Below are positions 6,804-12,024 of a DNA stretch of 12,024 nucleotides, one piece after another. The translations under genes and the position numbers were made by a program. This DNA comes from Arthrobacter sp. (GTDB lineage: Bacteria; Actinomycetota; Actinomycetes; Actinomycetales; Micrococcaceae). The notes under the pieces were generated by a model, which saw nothing but the letters and a program-made list of their open reading frames with translations, had not been told where the DNA came from and did no database searches. Every line of letters starts with the position of its first letter. Position 1 is the stretch's first letter. Location: positions 1-12,024 of the forward strand of contig JASLAA010000292.1 in assembly GCA_030147325.1 (NCBI GenBank). Reading direction: 5' to 3'.

Positions 6804-9734
6804 TCAACTGCGCGTCGAACTCCGGGCGGCCGCCTTGTCGAAGATCTCCTTGAGGAACGTGCCCGTATAGCTGCGATCGTTCTTCGCGACCTGTTCCGGC
6901 GTGCCGGTCGCGATGATCTGGCCACCACCGGATCCGCCGTCGGGGCCGAGGTCGATGACCCAGTCCGCGCTCTTGATGACATCGAGGTTGTGCTCGATGG
7001 TGATGACGGTGTTGCCCTTGTCCACGAGACCCTGCAGGACGAGCAGGAGCTTCCGGATGTCCTCGAAGTGCAGGCCGGTGGTCGGCTCGTCGAGGACGTA
7101 GATGCTGCGGCCGTTCGACCGCTTCTGCAGCTCGCTGGCCAGCTTCACCCGCTGGGCCTCACCGCCCGAGAGCGTCGTCGCCGGCTGACCGAGGCGGACA
7201 TACCCGAGTCCGACCTCCACGAGCGTGTTCAGGTGCCGGGCGATCGGGCTGAAGGCCGCGAAGAACTCGGCTCCCTCCTCGATGGGCATGTTCAGCACGT
7301 CCGCGATGGTCTTGCCCTTGTAGTGCACCTCGAGGGTCTCGCGGTTGTAGCGTGCTCCGTGGCAGACCTCGCAGGGGACGTAGACGTCCGGCAGGAAGTT
7401 CATCTCGATCTTCAGCGTGCCGTCGCCGGAACACGCCTCGCAGCGGCCGCCCTTGACATTGAAGGAGAACCTGCCCGGCAGATAGCCACGGACCTTCGCC
7501 TCGGTGGTCTCGGCGAAGAGCTTCCTGATGTTGTCGAACACGCCGGTGTAGGTCGCGGGATTGGACCGCGGGGTGCGCCCGATGGGGCTCTGGTCGACGT
7601 GGATGACCTTGTCGAGGTGCTCCAGACCATCGATCCGCTTGTGGCGCCCAGCCACCTGCTTGGCGCCGTTGAGCTTGTTGGCCAGCACCTTGTAGAGGAT
7701 GTCGTTCACCAGCGTCGACTTGCCGGAACCGCTGACGCCCGTCACGGCGGTGAGCACACCGAGCGGGATGGTCGCGTCGACGTTGACCAGGTTGTGCTCA
7801 CGGGCACCGACGACCTTCAGCTGGCGCGACCTGTCGATCTTGCGACGCTTCGCGGGGATCTCGATCCTCCGCCGCCCGGAGAGGTAGTCGCCCGTCAGGG
7901 ACCGCTCGTTGGTCAGCAGGTCCTCGAGCAGTCCCGAGTGCACGACCTCCCCGCCGTGCTCCCCCGCCCCCGGGCCGATGTCGACGATCCAGTCGGCCTC
8001 GGCGATGGTGTCCTCGTCGTGTTCGACGACGATGAGGGTGTTCCCGAGGTTCCGCAGGCGGGTCAGGGTCTCGATGAGCCGCCGGTTGTCACGCTGGTGG
8101 AGACCGATGGACGGCTCGTCGAGCACGTACAGCACGCCGACGAGTCCTGATCCGATCTGCGTGGCGAGCCGGATGCGCTGGGCCTCGCCCCCGGACAGCG
8201 TGCCGGAGGCGCGCTCCAGGTTGAGGTATTCGAGTCCGACGTCGAGCAGGAACGTCAGGCGCGCCTGGATCTCCTTGAGCACCTGGTTGGCGATCTGGGC
8301 CTCACGCCCCGTGAGCACGAGGTTGTCGAGGAAGTCGGCGCAATCGCGCATCGGCATGGCGGCGACCTCGGCGATCGACCGGCCGTTGATCAGGACGGAC
8401 AGCGACGCGGGGTTGAGCCGAGCACCACCGCAGGTGGGACACGGGATCTCCCGCATGTACTCCTCGTACCGGTCACGTGCGTGGTCCGACTCGGTCTCGA
8501 GGTGCTTGCGCTGGATGTACTGGATGGCGCCCTCGAAGCCCGTGCTGTACTTCCGCTCCCGGCCGAAGCGGTTCTTGTACTGCACCACGACCTTGTGGTC
8601 CTTGCCGTACAGGGCCGCCTCACGGGCACGGTCCGGCAGCTTGCGCCACGGCGTCGTGATGTCGAACTTCAGCTCGGAGGCGAGACCTTCGAGCAGTCGG
8701 GTCCAGTACTCCAGGGTCGCCGTACCGAGCGACCACGGCGCGATCGCTCCCTCGGCGAGGCTCAGGTCGGGGTTCGGGACGACGAGCTCCTCGTCCACCT
8801 CGAGCTTGGTACCGATACCCGTGCAGGCGGGGCAGGCCCCGAAGGGGTTGTTGAAGGAGAACGACCGCGGCTCGATCTCGTCGATCGCCAGCGGATGCTC
8901 GTTGGGGCAGGCGAGATGCTCCGAGAACGCGTGGAGCCGCTTCTCGTCGTCGTCGGGCAGGTCGACGAACTCGGCGAGCACGCGGCCGTCGGCGAGCTTG
9001 AGGGCGGTCTCCACGGAGTCCGTGAGCCGCTGCTGGATGCCGGCCTTCACCACGAGCCGGTCGATGATGACCTCGATGGTGTGCTTGTACTGCTTGCCGA
9101 GCTTGGGAGGATCGCTCAGCTGGATGAGCTTGCCGTCCACGCGCGCACGGGAGTAGCCCTTGGCCGTGAGCTCCTGGAACAGGTCCACGAACTCACCCTT
9201 GCGTGCCCTCACCACGGGGGCGAGGACCTGGAACCTCGTGCCTTCGTCCAGTTCGAGCAGCTGGTCCACGATCTGCTGCGGCGTCTGCTTCGCGACGGGC
9301 TCACCGCAGACAGGGCAGTGGGGACGGCCGACGCGCGCCCACAGCAGGCGCATGTAGTCGTAGATCTCCGTGATGGTACCGACCGTGGACCGGGGGTTCT
9401 TGCTCGTCGACTTCTGGTCGATCGACACGGCGGGCGAGAGGCCCTCGATGAAATCGACGTCCGGCTTGTCCACCTGTCCGAGGAACTGCCGGGCATAGGC
9501 GGAGAGCGATTCGACGTAGCGACGCTGTCCTTCGGCGAAGATGGTGTCGAAGGCCAACGATGACTTACCCGAGCCGGACAGACCGGTGAAGACGATCATG
9601 GCGTCGCGCGGAAGATCGAGGTCGACGTTCCGCAGGTTGTGCTCGCGTGCTCCCTTGACGATCAGGCGGGAGAGGTCCTGGGGAGCGGGCTCCGGATTGC
9701 GGGCGTGCTGCTCAAGGGAATTTGCTGTAGACAC
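6804..9734 (-). CDS. uvrA: UvrA, excinuclease ABC subunit A
   Basis: The product is 976 residues, within the family's usual range. UvrA is the ABC-type ATPase dimer that finds DNA damage and loads UvrB in nucleotide-excision repair. Walker A loops are GLSGSGKS (51-58) and GVSGSGKS (666-673). LSGGE signatures are at 513-517 and 855-859. Walker B segments are VLDEPSIGLH (D539, E540) and VLDEPTTGLH (D882, E883). Zinc-binding clusters are C276/H280/C301/C304 and C765/C768/C788/C791, with further CxxC pairs at 140-143 and 432-435. The C276-x3-H280 form replaces the E. coli CxxC, as I recall for other actinobacterial UvrA. The start is GTG at 9734-9732. There is no Shine-Dalgarno, but a -10 box ends six bases upstream, which supports leaderless initiation here. 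An SOS box lies just beyond. All catalytic motifs are intact. Confidence 0.99.
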   Translation of the reverse strand: MSTANSLEQHARNPEPAPQDLSRLIVKGAREHNLRNVDLDLPRDAMIVFTGLSGSGKSSLAFDTIFAEGQRRYVESLSAYARQFLGQVDKPDVDFIEGLSPAVSIDQKSTSKNPRSTVGTITEIYDYMRLLWARVGRPHCPVCGEPVAKQTPQQIVDQLLELDEGTRFQVLAPVVRARKGEFVDLFQELTAKGYSRARVDGKLIQLSDPPKLGKQYKHTIEVIIDRLVVKAGIQQRLTDSVETALKLADGRVLAEFVDLPDDDEKRLHAFSEHLACPNEHPLAIDEIEPRSFSFNNPFGACPACTGIGTKLEVDEELVVPNPDLSLAEGAIAPWSLGTATLEYWTRLLEGLASELKFDITTPWRKLPDRAREAALYGKDHKVVVQYKNRFGRERKYSTGFEGAIQYIQRKHLETESDHARDRYEEYMREIPCPTCGGARLNPASLSVLINGRSIAEVAAMPMRDCADFLDNLVLTGREAQIANQVLKEIQARLTFLLDVGLEYLNLERASGTLSGGEAQRIRLATQIGSGLVGVLYVLDEPSIGLHQRDNRRLIETLTRLRNLGNTLIVVEHDEDTIAEADWIVDIGPGAGEHGGEVVHSGLLEDLLTNERSLTGDYLSGRRRIEIPAKRRKIDRSRQLKVVGAREHNLVNVDATIPLGVLTAVTGVSGSGKSTLVNDILYKVLANKLNGAKQVAGRHKRIDGLEHLDKVIHVDQSPIGRTPRSNPATYTGVFDNIRKLFAETTEAKVRGYLPGRFSFNVKGGRCEACSGDGTLKIEMNFLPDVYVPCEVCHGARYNRETLEVHYKGKTIADVLNMPIEEGAEFFAAFSPIARHLNTLVEVGLGYVRLGQPATTLSGGEAQRVKLASELQKRSNGRSIYVLDEPTTGLHFEDIRKLLLVLQGLVDKGNTVITIEHNLDVIKSADWVIDLGPDGGSGGGQIIATGTPEQVAKNDRSYTGTFLKEIFDKAAARSSTRS

Positions 9735-9740
9735 CAGACA

Positions 9741-9746
9741 ACTGTA
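9741..9746 (-). promoter_or_regulatory. uvrA -10 box placed for a leaderless transcript
   Basis: TACAGT on the minus strand (9746-9741) fits the TANNNT pattern. Exactly six bases separate it from the GTG, so the expected first transcribed base is the G of the start codon. This agrees with the lack of a Shine-Dalgarno. The -35 position 16-18 bases upstream falls inside the LexA-like box and is not a good TTGACA match. Confidence 0.65.
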
Positions 9747-9758
9747 GGTGAAAAGCGC

Positions 9759-9776
9759 TTCGAAGACATATTCGAA
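9759..9776. promoter_or_regulatory. LexA (SOS) box upstream of uvrA
   Basis: The sequence TTCGAAGACATATTCGAA is a perfect six-base inverted repeat around a six-base centre. Its inner 16 bases (9760-9775) match the actinobacterial/Gram-positive LexA consensus TCGAAC-N4-GTTCGA at 10 of 12 defined positions; both mismatches are at the inner edges. It covers the -35 region of the uvrA promoter, so bound LexA would block RNA polymerase until DNA damage triggers LexA self-cleavage. uvrA is a classical SOS gene in many bacteria, which supports the call. Binding itself is inferred. Confidence 0.75.
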
Positions 9777-9790
9777 TAGGCGTGTTCCGT

Positions 9791-9814
9791 GCCGTTCTGG
9801 TGCGCCGGAACGGC
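9791..9814 (-). terminator. Hairpin after the GntR gene, candidate terminator
   Basis: Arms GCCGTTCTGG (9791-9800) and CCGGAACGGC (9805-9814) enclose a TGCG loop. The plus-strand RNA forms ten pairs including one G-U. The minus-strand RNA, the GntR direction, has one C-A mismatch near the loop. A second small inverted repeat, GAACGG/CCGTTC (9807-9819), overlaps it and reaches the GntR stop codon. No T run follows. It may end GntR transcription before the uvrA promoter. Confidence 0.4.
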
Positions 9815-9818
9815 CCGT

Positions 9819-10196
9819 TCACGCTCGGCGCAATGCCGCCCTCACGATCGCGACCGCGTCGCTCTCGGGAAGCCCGGTAGAACGGACGACGGCGGCGAAC
9901 TCCTCGGCCGCCTGGCCCACCCGTCGTCGTGCCTCGTCTCCCCCGGCAGCGATGACCGTCCCGGCCCGCCCCTTCGTCTCCACGACCCCTGCCTGTTCCA
10001 GCTCCCGGTAGGCGCGGGCCACGGTGTTCGCGGCGATGCCGAGGTGCGCGGCGAGGGCCCGGACCGGAGGGAGGCGCAGCCCGACGGCGGCTTCGCCCGC
10101 GTTCGCCGCAGCGAGGATGACCTGCCTGAGCTGCTCGAACGGCGGGACCGCGCTCTTCGGATCGAGCGTCAGCCATCGGGGAATGTCCTGCTCCAC
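9819..10196 (-). CDS. Small GntR-family (YtrA-like) transcriptional regulator
   Basis: The product is 125 residues, far shorter than GntR proteins that carry a full effector domain. This size is typical of the YtrA subfamily. The winged helix-turn-helix covers about 13-82: PPFEQLRQVI leads into LRLPPVRALAAHLGIAANTV and ARAYRELEQAG, then the wing VVETKGRAGTVI. After it comes only a short tail (about 85-125) predicted to be helical and probably used for dimerisation. Such proteins often repress a neighbouring ABC-transporter operon and themselves, but no transporter is present here. The divergent metallo-hydrolase is the closest candidate target. The start is GTG at 10196-10194, with AGAGG seven bases upstream; an alternative start at 10232 would add twelve residues unlike the family. 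Confidence 0.88.
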   Translation of the reverse strand: MEQDIPRWLTLDPKSAVPPFEQLRQVILAAANAGEAAVGLRLPPVRALAAHLGIAANTVARAYRELEQAGVVETKGRAGTVIAAGGDEARRRVGQAAEEFAAVVRSTGLPESDAVAIVRAALRRA

Positions 10197-10255
10197 GCAC
10201 GTACCTCTCGCTTCCGCGACCACCACGGCCACCCTGCTGATCCCTGTTCTCCAGC

Positions 10256-10264
10256 ACTGTACAG
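10256..10264. promoter_or_regulatory. CTGTACAG palindrome over a possible -10 box of the GntR gene
   Basis: CTGTACAG (10257-10264) is a perfect eight-base palindrome in the 208-base gap between the divergent GntR and metallo-hydrolase genes. On the minus strand it overlaps TACAGT (10261-10256), a TANNNT match that would give the GntR gene a leader of about 50 bases. It could be an autoregulatory operator, but eight-base palindromes arise often by chance and no -35 is visible. Confidence 0.25.
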
Positions 10265-10392
10265 GCGGATCAGCGGGTGCCCTGGCGCCCGGGAGGACCG
10301 AGCCGTGCCTTCCGAGCAGTCCCTTCCGCGGGGCGTGCCCGCCTCCGTCCCGACTGCATCCCCGACACTCGGCCCCGCAGTCCCCGCCTGCC

Positions 10393-10398
10393 TACACT
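10393..10398 (+). promoter_or_regulatory. -10 box placed for a leaderless metallo-hydrolase transcript
   Basis: TACACT (10393-10398) fits TANNNT and is followed by exactly six bases (TGGCAC) before the ATG at 10405. The expected first transcribed base is therefore the A of the start codon. No Shine-Dalgarno is present in the 20 bases before the start, in agreement with leaderless initiation. No clear -35 element is visible. Confidence 0.6.
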
Positions 10399-10404
10399 TG
10401 GCAC

Positions 10405-11043
10405 ATGCATGACCTCGCCGAAGTGACCATCCGCAGCATCTCCGTCTCCGACATGGACAACAACGTCTACCTGCTCACGTCCAGGTCCAGTGGCGCGCAG
10501 GTCCTGATCGACGCAGCGGACGACGCGCCCGCGATCCTCTCCCTCCTGGCCGACGCGCAGGAGGACACCGACGCCGAGGCGCGGGTGGCCCTGATCGTCA
10601 GCACGCACTCCCACTGGGATCACGTTCGGGCCCTCGCCGAGATCAAGGAGGCGACCCACGCCCGCACCGCGGCCGGCGAGGAGGACGTCCCGGATATCGC
10701 GGTGCCGACCGACGTGATGCTGAAGCATCACGACACCGGTTCCTTCGAGGGCTTCGAGCTCGAGGCGATCCAGCTCCGGGGTCATACTCCTGGGTCCGTC
10801 GCGCTGCTGTATCGCGACCCGCACGGGCCCGCGCACCTGTTCACCGGTGACTCGCTGTTCCCGGGGGGCCTCGGCAACACGCAGGGCGACCCGGACCGTT
10901 TCGCCTCCCTCTACCGCGACGTCGTGGAGCGGATCTTCGACGCCCTGCCGGACGACACTCTGGTGCACCCCGGGCACGGGAGCGGCACGACGATCGGAGC
11001 CGAGCGCGGCTCGCTCGAGGAATGGAAGCAGCGCGGCTGGTAG
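10405..11043 (+). CDS. Metallo-beta-lactamase-fold hydrolase, glyoxalase II-like
   Basis: The product is 212 residues. The family holds zinc or iron hydrolases of thioesters, lactones and other substrates; glyoxalase II is the best-known relative. Metal ligands are in place: THSHWDH (H68, H70, D72, H73), H127 in LRGHTPGS, D149 in FTGDSLFPGG and H191 in HPGHGSGT. The N-terminal strand pair (about 8-36, DNNVYLL) is typical of the fold. It lacks the C-terminal extension of true glyoxalase II and has no signal peptide, so it should be cytoplasmic. The start is ATG at 10405, chosen because similarity begins there and a -10 box is correctly placed for a leaderless message. As I recall, a similar protein lies beside uvrA in mycobacteria (Rv1637c), so this pairing may be conserved. 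The substrate is unknown. Confidence 0.93.
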   Translation: MHDLAEVTIRSISVSDMDNNVYLLTSRSSGAQVLIDAADDAPAILSLLADAQEDTDAEARVALIVSTHSHWDHVRALAEIKEATHARTAAGEEDVPDIAVPTDVMLKHHDTGSFEGFELEAIQLRGHTPGSVALLYRDPHGPAHLFTGDSLFPGGLGNTQGDPDRFASLYRDVVERIFDALPDDTLVHPGHGSGTTIGAERGSLEEWKQRGW

Positions 11044-11071
11044 CCGCGACCCGGAGCAGTCGGGAGGTCCG

Positions 11072-11188
11072 GTGTCCGACGGCGAACGTGCGGCGGAAGC
11101 CGGACCCGAGCCAGGCGCCATGCCGGCCGTGGGGATGCGCCCTTCCGGTGCTGCCGACCAGAAGGCGGGATGGAGGTGTGAAGGATGA
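11072..11188 (+). CDS. Possible 38-residue leader ORF overlapping the serine hydrolase start
   Basis: A short frame begins with GTG at 11072, four bases after GGGAGG, and ends at TGA 11186-11188. It overlaps the following gene's ATG as ATGA. It occupies nearly all of the 141 bases between the two plus-strand genes. The peptide is rich in Ala, Gly, Glu and Pro (it starts MSDGERAAEAGPEPGA) and has no recognised motif or membrane segment. Codon use does not strongly support or exclude coding. The ATGA overlap suggests coupling to the next gene, but in GC-rich DNA a frame of this length can arise by chance. Confidence 0.25.
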   Translation: MSDGERAAEAGPEPGAMPAVGMRPSGAADQKAGWRCEG

Positions 11189-12024
11189 GTGACGTGGGAA
11201 GCCCATGGTCGGGGGACTCCGATCTTGTGCGTGACGTCGGTCCGATCTTCGGGCCCACAGCCGGCGCGACGGCAGTGGCTGTGGTCACCCCCGAGCGCGG
11301 GTTGACCGCGACGGCTGGTTGCGGCCAGCAGTCGGTCTTCGAGATCGGGTCGATCTCGAAAGCTCTGACGGGCATGCTGTACCGGGATGTCACCGAGCGT
11401 GGTCTCATCTCGCAGTCCACGCTGCTGGGCGACGTGCTGCCGCTCGGTGGTCATGCAGAGATCGGTTCGGTGAGCTTGAGTTCTCTGGCCATCCATCGCT
11501 CCGGGCTTCCGAGTCTTCCGCCGCGGATGCAGCCACTTCGCCGGACCCTCAGGCTCTGGACCGAGGGGGACAATCCCTACGGTGACTCACTGGCCGACCT
11601 CCTGGACCAGACGCGCAACCTTCGCGTCGGTACCCGTCGCCCCAGGTACTCGAACCTGGGCTTTCAGTTGCTGGGGCATGCGGTCGCCGCAGCAGCCGGA
11701 AGCAGCTACGAGCAACTCCTGCAGGACGTCCTGGGTGACGGGTTCAGGACGCCTACGCGTGCCGATGAGCTCGGTCCTGAGGACCTGGAGGGAGTCGATC
11801 GTCTCGGACGCCGCCGGGCGGCGTGGGTCGGTGAAGCTGTCGGTCCCGCAGGAGGCATCCGCGCGACCATCAGCACGATGCGCGGCTTCCTCCGATCTGT
11901 CCTCGACGGGACAGCCCGAGGTGTCACCGCGCTCGACCCGGTCGCAGCTTTCAGCCCCCGGGTCAGGATCGGCGCGGGATGGATCACCCTGGACCACAGG
12001 GACCATCCCATCACGTGGCACAAC
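11185..12024 (+). CDS. Serine hydrolase of the beta-lactamase / penicillin-binding protein-like (class C) family; open at the right edge
   Basis: The first 280 residues are present. Motif one is the SxxK of EIGSISKALTG (S56 nucleophile, K59). Motif two is the YSN of RYSNLGFQLLGHA (Y155, N157). HRSGLP (104-109) is a common family segment. The frame reaches the window end at ITWHN, where the third motif (HxGG or KTG-like) would follow, so completeness cannot be judged. These proteins include class C beta-lactamases, D-amino-acid peptidases and esterases, and substrate cannot be predicted. No signal peptide is visible at the N-terminus, so it is probably cytoplasmic, unlike true AmpC enzymes. 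An in-frame stop lies one codon before the ATG, and GGAGG is eight bases upstream, so the start is firm. Codons such as CTT, TCT, TTG and GGT look more frequent than in its neighbours, hinting at weaker selection or later arrival. Confidence 0.88.
   Translation, partial: MSDVGSPWSGDSDLVRDVGPIFGPTAGATAVAVVTPERGLTATAGCGQQSVFEIGSISKALTGMLYRDVTERGLISQSTLLGDVLPLGGHAEIGSVSLSSLAIHRSGLPSLPPRMQPLRRTLRLWTEGDNPYGDSLADLLDQTRNLRVGTRRPRYSNLGFQLLGHAVAAAAGSSYEQLLQDVLGDGFRTPTRADELGPEDLEGVDRLGRRRAAWVGEAVGPAGGIRATISTMRGFLRSVLDGTARGVTALDPVAAFSPRVRIGAGWITLDHRDHPITWHN

Noticed and set aside
6737..6982. Extending the HAD protein upstream by 82 residues
   Set aside because: The extension would read through the palindrome and into antisense uvrA. 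HAD similarity begins at MRALILFDLDGT (6736).
6534..9563. Long plus-strand frames opposite uvrA (6534-8150, 7909-9156 and 8481-9563)
   Set aside because: These are shadows of high-GC third positions in uvrA. They lack domains and consistent ribosome binding sites.
11044..11184. Possible terminator between the two plus-strand genes
   Set aside because: The only stem (GGTCCGG/CCGGACC) has a loop of about 27 bases and no T run, so it is too weak to call.
10270..11496. A 408-codon minus-strand frame across the metallo-hydrolase and the start of the serine hydrolase
   Set aside because: The plus strand carries all metal-binding motifs and the SxxK motif here; the minus frame spans two unrelated genes and has no family similarity.
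1..12024. CRISPR arrays, tRNA/rRNA genes, insertion sequences, phage or toxin-antitoxin modules
   Set aside because: No regularly spaced repeats, transposase motifs, tRNA cloverleaf signatures or known defence domains were seen on either strand.

Overview
The window is high-GC DNA from an actinobacterium. Gene content, protein sequence and signals (many GTG starts, TANNNT -10 boxes placed for leaderless transcripts, an actinobacterial-type LexA box) point to an Arthrobacter-like member of the Micrococcales; the genus is an inference. Most of the window is conserved chromosomal core, not an accessory island.

Layout. Nine genes on the minus strand form the left and centre. In transcription order from right to left they are a small GntR-family regulator (9819-10196), uvrA (6804-9734), a HAD-family phosphatase (6080-6736), a PlsC-type acyltransferase (5425-6093), uvrC (3281-5323), rapZ (2283-3182), yvcK (1258-2283), whiA (267-1247) and the first 50 codons of sodA, which runs off the left edge. 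Facing away on the plus strand at the right are a metallo-beta-lactamase-fold hydrolase (10405-11043) and a serine beta-lactamase-like hydrolase (11185 to the right edge, open at its 3' end).

How the genes work together. UvrA and UvrC are two of the three nucleotide-excision-repair proteins; uvrB is not here. A good match to the actinobacterial SOS box overlaps the expected -35 region of uvrA, so LexA control is likely. The uvrC-rapZ-yvcK-whiA order is the standard Gram-positive block: rapZ and yvcK overlap at TGATG, and the whiA ribosome binding site lies across the yvcK stop codon, so these three are probably translated from one message. The HAD and plsC genes sit between uvrA and uvrC and overlap by 14 bases.

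Points worth a second look are regulatory and structural. A 33-bp perfect palindrome separates uvrA from the HAD gene, with a three-copy TTGCC/GGCAA motif directly before the HAD start. uvrA and the metallo-hydrolase both look leaderless, with the -10 box ending exactly six bases before the start codon. A possible 38-codon leader ORF overlaps the start of the serine hydrolase. I found no CRISPR array, tRNA, rRNA, insertion sequence, phage gene or defence system, and no stretch above 300 bases without a gene. I see no convincing new multi-gene system here.
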